DNA from: Aquificaceae bacterium
Lineage (GTDB): Bacteria; Aquificota; Aquificia; Aquificales; Aquificaceae
Direction of reading: 5' to 3'
Assembly: GCA_027014185.1 (NCBI GenBank)
Contig: JALWEK010000213.1
Location: 1 to 9,440, forward strand
DNA length: 9,440 nt
The notes under the pieces were generated by a model. That model had not been told where the DNA came from. It was given only the letters and a program-made list of their open reading frames with translations, and did no database searches. Below, piece by piece: positions 1-6,605 of the stretch. The stretch's first letter is position 1. Every line of letters begins with the position of its first letter. The translations under genes were made by a program, and so were the position numbers.

Positions 1-671
1 TGGAAGATCTATTTGGAAGGGGGTTCGAGAGGATAAGGAAAGAGATCGGTTTCTTAAAGGTTAGGGCGTACATAAGGAGGAACGTCCCTCAGGGGGAGCT
101 GCATACCTTCATAAACTCAAGACCCGTTAGCATGAGGGGGCTGAAGGACTTCCTCAGGAAGGTTCTTGGGTACAAAACCCTCGGTGTAGTGTTCATAGAG
201 TTGCCTCCCTTCATGGTAGATTTCAACATACATCCTAAAAAGAGGGAGGCGAAATTTGTAAAGGAGAGAAAGGCCCTCTCCCTGCTCAGGGAAGCCTTAG
301 TAGGCAGGGGGGAGGAGCCCATGCCTTACCTGGAGCAGGAAGTTCCCAGGTACGAGACCGAGTTCAGGGTGATAGGTCAGCTCAACAACACCATAATACT
401 CGCCCAGAGGGGGGACTACCTATACTTCTTCGACCAGCATCTTATCTCTGAGAGGGCGAGCTACGAGAGCCTGGGAGAAAAAGAGGGTGCTGACGAGATA
501 GCCTGCAGGTCGGCCCTGAAGTCCGGAGAGAAGTTGAGCGAGAAAGAGATGGAGGAGCTGATAGAGGTGTGGAAGAACCTAAAGAACCCACACGTCTGTC
601 CACACGGGAGACCCATATACTACAAGCTCCATCTGAAGGAGATCTACGACAAATTGGGTAGGAGCTTTTAG
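1..671 (+). CDS. mutL: DNA mismatch repair endonuclease MutL, 3' part
   Basis: This is the C-terminal part of MutL; the open frame enters from the left edge (first full codon at base 3), leaving 222 visible residues. The end of the N-terminal ATPase region is recognised by FINSRPV and by VDFNIHPKKREAKF, the family signature before the linker. The C-terminal endonuclease domain follows after only about 20 residues. Its metal-binding motif DQHLISERASYE (bases 432-467) fits DQHA-x2-E-x4-E with Ala replaced by Leu. ACR (from 501) and CPHGRP (597-614) are also present, so nicking activity is expected. Only 11 codons separate the first motif from ACR, where most MutL proteins have roughly 100 residues, so the external regulatory subdomain is missing. 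Aquifex aeolicus MutL is known to be built this way. The ATG at 132 is internal, because homologous sequence continues upstream of it. Confidence 0.95.
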   Translation, partial: EDLFGRGFERIRKEIGFLKVRAYIRRNVPQGELHTFINSRPVSMRGLKDFLRKVLGYKTLGVVFIELPPFMVDFNIHPKKREAKFVKERKALSLLREALVGRGEEPMPYLEQEVPRYETEFRVIGQLNNTIILAQRGDYLYFFDQHLISERASYESLGEKEGADEIACRSALKSGEKLSEKEMEELIEVWKNLKNPHVCPHGRPIYYKLHLKEIYDKLGRSF

Positions 672-790
672 AGCCCCATCCTCACACCCAAAATAAGATC
701 AACCACGCTCGTGTCCTCTTCCGCCGCCTTAAGAGCGTCCCTAGCTCCACGTTGTTTACACCGCCCCTTTAGGGGCCAAGCCCTGAAAGC
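668..790 (-). pseudogene. Possible 3' remnant of an unidentified gene
   Basis: On the minus strand, the frame from a stop at 791-793 down to TAA at 668-670 is open for 40 codons. Its last 26 codons read like ordinary protein: GARDALKAAEEDTSVVDLIL followed by GVRMGL. Codon use resembles the neighbouring genes. There is no upstream ATG, GTG or TTG that would include this stretch, and the frame is closed by a stop just before it. It could therefore be the surviving tail of a decayed gene, or chance. It overlaps the mutL stop codon in convergent orientation. I do not recognise the family. Confidence 0.25.
763..776. repeat. Short perfect hairpin GCCCC-TTTA-GGGGC
   Basis: Five G/C base pairs (763-767 with 772-776) close a four-base loop in the spacer between mutL and gatC. 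It is not followed by a T tract on either strand, so it is not a canonical intrinsic terminator. It may still mark the end of the mutL transcript. Confidence 0.35.
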
Positions 791-807
791 CTATAACACC
801 GCAAATT

Positions 808-837
808 TTGTGTTAAATTAACAGCGGAAGGTTTAAT
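808..837 (+). promoter_or_regulatory. Candidate promoter for the gatC-recA operon
   Basis: TTGTGT (808-813) and TTTAAT (832-837) lie 18 bases apart and resemble sigma-70 -35 and -10 boxes, with 3 of 6 and 5 of 6 consensus matches. A second -10-like hexamer, TATATT (859-864), sits 13 bases before the gatC ATG and would give an almost leaderless transcript. An 11-base inverted repeat, GTTAA-A-TTAAC (812-822), overlaps the upstream promoter and could be an operator. This is the only clear spacer before the seven-gene run, so a promoter is expected here. Which hexamer is used cannot be told from sequence. Confidence 0.4.
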
Positions 838-871
838 GCGCCCGTAGGATCTGTGGTTTATATTAATACCC

Positions 872-1156
872 ATGGTAGATAGGGACTGGGTAAGGAAGGT
901 TGCACATCTGGCGAGGCTGAAACTCTCAGAGGACGAGGTCGAGCTTTTTAGCAGGCAGCTCGGAGATATACTCAGCTTCGTTCAACAGCTTGAGGAGCTT
1001 GACACATCGAAAGTAGAGCCATATATTCAAAAAGTTGAAGAAACCCCTATGAGAGAAGACAAGCCAGGAGAAACCCTCCCTCAGGAGGAAGCCCTCAAAA
1101 ACGCCCCCGAAAGGGAGGACGGTTTCTTCGTGGTACCTAGAATTGTGGAGGTTTGA
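872..1156 (+). CDS. gatC: Asp-tRNA(Asn)/Glu-tRNA(Gln) amidotransferase subunit C
   Basis: GatC is the small subunit of the GatCAB amidotransferase, which converts misacylated Glu-tRNA(Gln) or Asp-tRNA(Asn) to the cognate aminoacyl-tRNA in the cytoplasm. GatC wraps around and stabilises GatA. The 94 residues are the usual length. Family signatures appear in order: VAHLARLKLSEDE (10-22), LDTSKVEP (43-50), MRED (60-63), NAPE (77-80) and GFFVVPRIVE (84-93). The ATG at 872 is the natural start, because the LARL helix begins about ten residues later. No Shine-Dalgarno sequence lies at the right distance; the nearest AGGA (847-850) is over 20 bases away. The gene opens the operon and ends 5 bases before recA. 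gatA and gatB are not in the window, so the subunits appear to be scattered. Confidence 0.95.
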   Translation: MVDRDWVRKVAHLARLKLSEDEVELFSRQLGDILSFVQQLEELDTSKVEPYIQKVEETPMREDKPGETLPQEEALKNAPEREDGFFVVPRIVEV

Positions 1157-1161
1157 GTTAG

Positions 1162-2199
1162 ATGGCACAGGAAACCGTAGAGAAGATACTTAACGAGAAG
1201 AAGAAAGCTCTCGAGGCCTCTATAGCCAACATCGAGAAGAGGTTTGGCAAGGGAGCAATAATGCCCCTCCACGCCGCTGAGAAGGTCAAGGTGGAGGTTA
1301 TCCCTACGGGTTCCCTCGCGCTGGATATAGCCACCGGCATAGGCGGTATCCCCAGGGGAAGGATAGTGGAGATCTTCGGCGTAGAGTCCTCCGGTAAGAC
1401 GACCCTCGCCCTTCACGTCATAGCTGAAGCACAGAAGAGGGGAGGCGTGGCCGTCTTCATAGATGCGGAGCACGCCTTAGATCCCAAGTACGCCAGAAAC
1501 CTGGGCGTGGACGTGGAGAACCTATACATATCCCAGCCCGACTACGGAGAGCAGGCTCTCGAGATAGCGGAAAGCCTTATAAACAGTGGAGCTGTGGACG
1601 TTATTGTGGTGGATTCGGTCGCCGCTCTCGTTCCCAGGGACGAGCTCGAAGGGGAGATGGGAGAGGCCCAGGTGGGTAAGCAGGCCCGCCTTATGTCCCA
1701 GGCTCTGAGGAAGCTCAAGGGAATAGTTCATAAAGGGAACACGGCCCTGATATTTATAAACCAGATAAGGGAGAAGATAGGGGTAATGTTCGGCAATCCT
1801 GAAACTACGCCCGGAGGGCGTGCTTTAAAGTTCTTCTCCGATATGAGGCTTGAGGTCCGCAGACTCGGAGACATCAAAGAGGGTAACGACAAGATAGGCT
1901 ACAGGGTTAAGGTTAAGGTGGTGAAGAACAAACTGGCCCCTCCCTTCCAGGAGGCAGAGTTCGACATGATCTACGGGGAGGGGATATGCAGGCTCTGTGA
2001 CCTCATCGATGTAGCCGTCGATAAGGGAATCCTGACCAAGAGCGGATCCTGGTACAGCTACGGAGAGCAGAGGATAGGGCAGGGCAAGGAGCAGGTCAAG
2101 AGGTATCTAAAGGAGAACCCGGATGTTGCCGAAGAGATAGAGAGGAAGGTGAGGGAGGTAGCCGGTCTTGTTACAGCTGATTCTGAAGAAGGCGATTGA
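1162..2199 (+). CDS. recA: Recombinase RecA
   Basis: RecA is the ATP-dependent strand-exchange protein of homologous recombination. It forms filaments on single-stranded DNA and, in many bacteria, triggers LexA cleavage. The 345-residue protein is a normal full length. Walker A is GVESSGKT (73-80), the catalytic glutamate region is IDAEHALD (100-107, E103), Walker B is VDVIVVDS (145-152), and the DNA-binding L2 region follows FINQIREK (198-205) through [11 protein letters not shown]. The C-terminal tail is short and acidic (SEEGD). A strong Shine-Dalgarno GGAGGT (1147-1152) inside the end of gatC, 9 bases before the ATG, supports the start. The last 32 bases overlap the pilT-like gene. No LexA-type operator was recognised. 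Confidence 0.98.
   Translation: MAQETVEKILNEKKKALEASIANIEKRFGKGAIMPLHAAEKVKVEVIPTGSLALDIATGIGGIPRGRIVEIFGVESSGKTTLALHVIAEAQKRGGVAVFIDAEHALDPKYARNLGVDVENLYISQPDYGEQALEIAESLINSGAVDVIVVDSVAALVPRDELEGEMGEAQVGKQARLMSQALRKLKGIVHKGNTALIFINQIREKIGVMFGNPETTPGGRALKFFSDMRLEVRRLGDIKEGNDKIGYRVKVKVVKNKLAPPFQEAEFDMIYGEGICRLCDLIDVAVDKGILTKSGSWYSYGEQRIGQGKEQVKRYLKENPDVAEEIERKVREVAGLVTADSEEGD
2152..2159 (+). promoter_or_regulatory. Ribosome binding site fixing the pilT TTG start
   Basis: AGGGAGGT inside the 3' end of recA lies 8 bases before the TTG at 2168. It supports TTG as the initiation codon and implies that the ATPase is translated from within the recA reading region. Confidence 0.7.
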
Positions 2200-3262
2200 T
2201 CTAGAAGCCTCGGACATACACCTCAAGGTAGGCTCCAAACCGGTTTACAGGATACACAAGAAGCTCCATGTAGATGACGAGTTTCCGATAATAGACGAAG
2301 AGCACTTCATCCTCTTCTTCCAGGAGGTCGTCGGAAAGAGCGAATCCAAGAAGAAGGAGTTCGAGGAGTACGGGGAGATAGACCTCTCCTACTCCCTTCC
2401 GAAGGTATCCAGGTTCAGGGTGAACGTGTTCAAGCAGAGGGGAACCTCAGGTATGGCCTTCAGGGTCATCCCATTCGAGATACCGCCCTTCAGCAGCCTC
2501 AACCTGCCAGAGGTAATGCTAAAGACAGTTCTTGGCAGCAGCAAGGGGCTCGTCCTCGTTACAGGTCCCACGGGCTCGGGTAAGTCCACGACCCTCGCCT
2601 CTATAATCGAGGAGATGAACAAGACGCAGCGGAAGATCATAGTTACGATAGAGGATCCGATAGAGTACCTTCTGAGAGACAAGAAGTGCTACATAGTTCA
2701 GAGGGAGGTCGGGCTAGACACGAAGAGCTTCGCCAGGGGCCTGAGAGCGGCCCTGAGGGAAGATCCGGACGTGATAATGGTTGGTGAGATAAGGGATACG
2801 GAGACAGCCGAGATAGCATTGCAGGCCGCCGAGACGGGACACCTCGTCCTCTCCACCCTCCACACCCTCGACGCCAAAGAGACCGTGAACAGGCTGATAG
2901 GTATGTTCAAGCTCGAGGTAAGAGACCAGATCAGGCAGATGCTCGCGAGCACCCTCGTGGCCGTATTCTCCCAGAGACTCCTTCCGAGGGCGGACAAGAA
3001 GGGATCGATCCCAGCGGTCGAGATAATGATAAACACGGGAGCTATAAAGGAAGCCCTGCTCGATCCAGAGAGGCTCGACGAGATCCCGGACCTGATAGCC
3101 AAGGGGAAAGCTGCCTACCAGACCCAGACCTTCGACCAGCATCTGGAGGAACTCTACAGGCAGGGCCTCATAGACTACCACACGGCCCTCCTATACGCTT
3201 CGAAGCCGGCGGATCTGGAACTGAAGCTAAGAGGTATATCCTCCGGCGGGGTGAGCTATTAA
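2168..3262 (+). CDS. pilT: PilT-family type IV pilus retraction ATPase
   Basis: This is a hexameric secretion-type ATPase that works at the cytoplasmic face of the type IV pilus machine and powers pilus retraction, used for twitching motility and DNA uptake. The 364 residues fit the family. The N-terminal PAS-like half begins [14 protein letters not shown]. Walker A is GPTGSGKST (133-141), the Asp box is TIEDPIEYL (160-168), Walker B is [12 protein letters not shown] (199-210, E207), and the His box is HLVLSTLHT (225-233). The C-terminal half has QRLLPR and a typical end. The PilT hallmark AIRNLIRE is changed to AIKEALLD (292-299), so this could be a PilT2 or PilU-like paralogue rather than the main retraction motor. 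Start is TTG at 2168, overlapping recA by 32 bases. No other pilus genes are in the window. Confidence 0.9.
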   Translation: MLQLILKKAIDLEASDIHLKVGSKPVYRIHKKLHVDDEFPIIDEEHFILFFQEVVGKSESKKKEFEEYGEIDLSYSLPKVSRFRVNVFKQRGTSGMAFRVIPFEIPPFSSLNLPEVMLKTVLGSSKGLVLVTGPTGSGKSTTLASIIEEMNKTQRKIIVTIEDPIEYLLRDKKCYIVQREVGLDTKSFARGLRAALREDPDVIMVGEIRDTETAEIALQAAETGHLVLSTLHTLDAKETVNRLIGMFKLEVRDQIRQMLASTLVAVFSQRLLPRADKKGSIPAVEIMINTGAIKEALLDPERLDEIPDLIAKGKAAYQTQTFDQHLEELYRQGLIDYHTALLYASKPADLELKLRGISSGGVSY

Positions 3263-3274
3263 AATCATATCCTC

Positions 3275-3952
3275 ATGAAGGTAACCGTTGACGGCCCTGC
3301 CGGGAGCGGAAAGAGCTACATCGCCAAGGGTATCTCTTTAGAGCTAGGTATTCCCTACCTCGAGACAGGCCTCGCTTACAGGGCCGTAGGCTACCTGCTC
3401 CTCAAACAGGGGGAAGGACTGGAAGAGGTAAGCTGGGAGAGGATACAGCCCCTCCTGGGCAGGGTAGAGATACTCCCAGACGTAGGGGGAACCAGGATCT
3501 TCATAGACGGGGTTGAGGTGAAGGAAGAGCTCCTTCGGAGCGAGGAGGTCGGTAGGGCGGCCTCAGTGGTAGGGACCGTTCCCCAGTTCAGGGAGTACAT
3601 AAACGAGCTATTCCGGCGGTTGGTAGGGGACAGACAGGCTGTGGTGGAAGGTAGGGATGCGGGAACCCACATATTCCCCGAGGCCGATATCAAGCTGTTT
3701 ATAACTGCCTCCCCCGAGGAGAGGGCAAGGAGAAGGTGGAAGCAGCTGACGGAGAAAGGGATAGAGGCGGATATGAAGGAGATACTCGAGAAGATCCTAG
3801 AGAGGGATAAAAGAGACAGGGAAAGGGAGAAGTATCCCTTCAGGCCGGCGGAGGATGCGATAGTGATAGATACAACGGACATGGGGCCAGAAGAGAGCCT
3901 CGAGATGGTCCTCAGCGTTGTAAGAAAGGCAGAGGATGGAAAAGCTCCCTAA
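3275..3952 (+). CDS. cmk: Cytidylate kinase
   Basis: Cmk phosphorylates CMP and dCMP with ATP, feeding CTP and dCTP pools and recycling the CMP released by phospholipid synthesis. The 225-residue protein matches the bacterial Cmk fold: P-loop GPAGSGKS (7-14), the conserved LETGLAYRA (29-37, usually DTGAMYRA), RSEEVGRAAS (88-97), VVEGRDAGTHIFPEADIK (123-140) and the lid segment SPEERARRR (146-154). RDKRDRERE and AIVIDTT near the end are also typical. The gene starts 12 bases after pilT. No convincing Shine-Dalgarno is present, but TAAAAT (3260-3265), which includes the pilT stop, lies 15 bases before the ATG. The 3' end overlaps the pgsA-like gene by 17 bases, a pairing that makes sense because that enzyme releases CMP. 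Confidence 0.95.
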   Translation: MKVTVDGPAGSGKSYIAKGISLELGIPYLETGLAYRAVGYLLLKQGEGLEEVSWERIQPLLGRVEILPDVGGTRIFIDGVEVKEELLRSEEVGRAASVVGTVPQFREYINELFRRLVGDRQAVVEGRDAGTHIFPEADIKLFITASPEERARRRWKQLTEKGIEADMKEILEKILERDKRDREREKYPFRPAEDAIVIDTTDMGPEESLEMVLSVVRKAEDGKAP

Positions 3953-4493
3953 CCTGATATCGGCCGTCAGGCTGTTTCTATCACCGGCGGTCCTCTACCT
4001 GTCATACGTAAGAAGGCAGGAAGAGGCGGCCCTGATCTTCTTTCTACTCGCCCTCAGCGATGCCCTCGACGGGCTCCTGGCCAGAAGGCTTAAGGCCCAG
4101 ACCCTTCTGGGGAAGCTCCTAGATCCCCTGGCCGATAAGGTTCTTCTCCTCATGGGGCTTGCCTCGGTAACCTTCTTCACCGACGTGAGAACGAACCCCC
4201 TCCTTCTGATACTGCTCCTTCTGAGGGATCTATTTCTGGTGATCGGGTCCCTATTCCTAAGGAGGTTTGGCTTCGTGCCGGAACCATCGATCTATGGGAA
4301 GCTGACCACCCTGTCCGTATCGATCACCGTGATCCTCGCCTTCCTGCTGAACCTTTACTTCATAGACGGTATGCTGATAGTCCTGAAAGGGCTGGAGATC
4401 CTATCGATAGTCCTGGTTCTCATATCGTGGACGGACTACGCTCTCAGAGGAGTTAGCTTCCTCAGGAGTAAGCTTATAATTGAGAGGAAATGA
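3936..4493 (+). CDS. CDP-alcohol phosphatidyltransferase, probable PgsA
   Basis: This integral membrane enzyme transfers a phosphatidyl group from CDP-diacylglycerol to an alcohol, most likely glycerol-3-phosphate, to make phosphatidylglycerophosphate. The complete family motif D-x2-DG-x2-AR-x8-G-x3-D-x3-D is present: D42, D45, G46, A49, R50, G59, D63 and D67. These residues bind metal and the CDP group, and D67 is the expected catalytic base. The N-terminus, LPNLISAVRLFLSPAVL, is of the PgsA type. Several hydrophobic segments follow, and the length (185 residues) is usual. The start overlaps cmk by 17 bases and is preceded by AAAGG; the stop overlaps recJ in an ATGA. A second member of the family begins at 9308, so assignment to PgsA rather than another headgroup transferase is not certain. 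Confidence 0.88.
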   Translation: MEKLPNLISAVRLFLSPAVLYLSYVRRQEEAALIFFLLALSDALDGLLARRLKAQTLLGKLLDPLADKVLLLMGLASVTFFTDVRTNPLLLILLLLRDLFLVIGSLFLRRFGFVPEPSIYGKLTTLSVSITVILAFLLNLYFIDGMLIVLKGLEILSIVLVLISWTDYALRGVSFLRSKLIIERK

Positions 4494-6130
4494 GGGGAGT
4501 TTCCGGCAAGGAGTGGATACTGCTTTCCGAGAACGTAAAGCCCTCTGAAGAGACGGTGTCCCTGTACGGAGAGTTTCTCGCCCAGCTTATAGCCAACAGG
4601 GGCTTTGAGGAGGAGCATGAGAAGCTCTTCGATCTGAAGCTGAAATACCTCCTCCCCTACACGCTTCTTCCGAACGTCGAGGAGGGCATAGGAAGGATAG
4701 TGGAGGCGGTGAGGAGGGGTGAGAGGATAATCCTCTTCGGAGATTACGACGTCGATGGTATAACGGGAACGGCGATCCTTTACGAGATCCTTAAAGAGGC
4801 GGGCGCTAGGGTAGTTCCCGTCCTTCCCAACAGATCTACCGGATACGGACTCAGCAGAGAGCTGATCTCCGTGTTCTCCAAGTACGGAGACCTGTTGATA
4901 ACCGTGGATAACGGAACCTCGGCGGTCTCGGAGATAGACGGGGGTGGTATGGACGTGATAGTTATCGATCACCACAACGTCCCGGATGAGATACCCAAGA
5001 AAGCCGTGCTGATAAATCCCAGGCTCTCGGAAGAGGCCGGAGACCTGAAGGAGATCTCCTCCTCGGCGATCTGCTTTTACATAGGGGCAGTTCTGAGCAG
5101 GGAGCTCGACCTCGACATGGACGTGAGAGAGCTCCTCGACCTGGTGGCCCTGGGTACTGTGGGTGACGTCATGCCGATGAACAGAACCAACAGGATACTC
5201 GTATCCAAGGGGCTATCCGTCCTAGAGAAGGTGCTGGCCGGAAGGATGCAAAGAGCAGGGGTAAAGGCTCTCCTCAGGACCGCCGGAATAGAGGGATCGG
5301 TATCTTCCAAGGACATAGCCTACTCCCTGGCCCCCAGGATAAACGCCCCCGGAAGGGTGGGAGACCCCAAGTTAGCTCTGAAGCTCTTGGTGGAAAAAGA
5401 AGAGGAGAAGGCCCTCCAGCTCGCTAGAAAGATAGAGGCCCTGAACATAAAAAGGAGGGCTATAACTGACAGGGTTTACAGGGAAGCATGCAGAAAGGCT
5501 CTCTCCTTCAAAGGGGACAGCTTTATATCCCTCTGGGATAGGGACTGGCACGTGGGAGTGCTCGGTATAGTCGCTGGAAGGCTCTCGAACGAGCTGGGAA
5601 GGCCCGTCGCTGTGTTTTCCAAGGGCAGAAATCACTCGGTAGGCTCGGTCAGGTCGGTGGAGGGGATAGACGTTTACAGGGGTCTGAGCAAACTATCTCA
5701 CATGTTCATAAAGTGGGGAGGGCATCCCCAGGCGGCAGGTCTTACACTCGATAGCTCTCTGCTGGAGGAGTTCAGCAGAAACGCCGAAGAGATCTTCAGC
5801 CACGTTCCCAAGGAACTCCCTCCACTGTACGTGGATATGGAGCTCTCTCCGCTGTCTATCGGCAGGGAACATCTGGAAGGGCTGAGAAAGCTCGAGCCCT
5901 ACGGTGAGAGGAACCCCATGCCGACCTTCCTTTCCGAGGATCTCAGGATAGAGAGCGTGAGTGCCAGGTACGGCAGGGCTAGGGTAAAGCTGGGCGGAGT
6001 GGAGATGGTCTGCTGGGAGAGGAGAATCTTCGAAAGGTTGAGGGTGGGCGAGAGGAGGAAGGTAGTTTACTCGATCGTAAACGGTGAGCTCAACCTTATA
6101 GACGCAGAGGACAGGGATGGCACTCGGTAG
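4490..6130 (+). CDS. recJ: Single-stranded-DNA-specific exonuclease RecJ
   Basis: RecJ is a 5'-3' exonuclease on single-stranded DNA, acting in recombination, mismatch repair and base excision repair. It belongs to the DHH phosphoesterase family and needs Mn2+ or Mg2+. Motifs in order are GDYDVDG (84-90), TVDNG (138-142), DHH (160-162), GDVMP (225-229), APRINAPGR (281-289), HVGVLGIVAGRL (354-365), SVRS near 386-389 and the DHHA1 motif GGHPQAAG (410-417). The last 80 or so residues fit the OB-like domain. At 546 residues it is slightly shorter than the E. coli enzyme. The ATG overlaps the stop of the preceding gene (ATGA) behind GAGAGGAA, implying coupled translation. Together with RecA, and MutL upstream, it makes this a repair-rich neighbourhood. 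Confidence 0.96.
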   Translation: MRGVSGKEWILLSENVKPSEETVSLYGEFLAQLIANRGFEEEHEKLFDLKLKYLLPYTLLPNVEEGIGRIVEAVRRGERIILFGDYDVDGITGTAILYEILKEAGARVVPVLPNRSTGYGLSRELISVFSKYGDLLITVDNGTSAVSEIDGGGMDVIVIDHHNVPDEIPKKAVLINPRLSEEAGDLKEISSSAICFYIGAVLSRELDLDMDVRELLDLVALGTVGDVMPMNRTNRILVSKGLSVLEKVLAGRMQRAGVKALLRTAGIEGSVSSKDIAYSLAPRINAPGRVGDPKLALKLLVEKEEEKALQLARKIEALNIKRRAITDRVYREACRKALSFKGDSFISLWDRDWHVGVLGIVAGRLSNELGRPVAVFSKGRNHSVGSVRSVEGIDVYRGLSKLSHMFIKWGGHPQAAGLTLDSSLLEEFSRNAEEIFSHVPKELPPLYVDMELSPLSIGREHLEGLRKLEPYGERNPMPTFLSEDLRIESVSARYGRARVKLGGVEMVCWERRIFERLRVGERRKVVYSIVNGELNLIDAEDRDGTR

Positions 6131-6605
6131 GACGCACGATCTTGTGAACCTCGTCGCCCTGCCAGGATTCTTCTACCTCCTTCCTAAGGAGCTCTACATA
6201 CCATTCGGCATAGGATACCTCGTGGGGACGTTCCTCCTGTCTCCAGACATAGACCTCCCGAACTCGAAACCTACCAAGAGATGGAGCTTCCTCAGGTGTC
6301 TCTGGGCCCCCTACCAGAGCTTGTCAAGGCACAGGGGAGTATCACACCTGCCCGTGGTAGGCAGCCTCGTTAGGCTCGCGTACCTGGTTGGACTGGTGCT
6401 CTTTCTATACTTCGTCCTCCTCGGTGTGGTGTCCACTCTGGACAAGGGCTTTGCGCTGCTGCTTGCCAACTTCAATCCCTTTGAGTTTCTGAACGAACTA
6501 TTCAGGAGCGAGGAGAGCCTCTACTTCGTAGCTGGTGTGATATGTGCGGACGTGGTGCACATAATGCTCGACTGGGTATCGAGCCTGGTAAAGAGGCTCA
6601 CCTGA
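6117..6605 (+). CDS. DUF2227-type putative metal-binding membrane protein
   Basis: The 162-residue protein resembles the DUF2227 family of uncharacterised, putatively metal-binding membrane proteins. Recognisable features are the N-terminal GRTHD (4-8), [10 protein letters not shown] (41-50), [12 protein letters not shown] (55-66), RHRGVSH (71-77) and, near the end, [10 protein letters not shown] (144-153). The conserved His and Asp residues (H7, D8, D44, D46, H72, H77, D145, H148, D152) could form a metal site near the membrane. Hydrophobic segments lie at about 10-42, 79-107 and 135-150. The ATG at 6117 follows GAGG (6107-6110) and overlaps recJ by 14 bases. Its 3' end overlaps mraY by 8 bases in convergent orientation. 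Its function is unknown; the family call comes from recalled motifs, not from a search. Confidence 0.75.
   Translation: MALGRTHDLVNLVALPGFFYLLPKELYIPFGIGYLVGTFLLSPDIDLPNSKPTKRWSFLRCLWAPYQSLSRHRGVSHLPVVGSLVRLAYLVGLVLFLYFVLLGVVSTLDKGFALLLANFNPFEFLNELFRSEESLYFVAGVICADVVHIMLDWVSSLVKRLT

Noticed and set aside
132..134. ATG at 132 as a start for mutL
   Set aside because: Typical MutL sequence (LFGRGFERI, FINSRPV) continues in frame upstream to the window edge, so the ATG is internal.
763..776. GCCCC/GGGGC hairpin as an intrinsic terminator for mutL
   Set aside because: No T tract follows on either strand, and the stem is only five pairs.
672..871. CRISPR repeat or mobile-element end in the mutL-gatC spacer
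   Set aside because: No direct repeat recurs and no transposase or matching terminal inverted repeats are present.
2698..3181. Antisense open frames of 134 and 155 codons over pilT
   Set aside because: They arise from the codon bias of the pilT-like gene and contain no recognisable domain.
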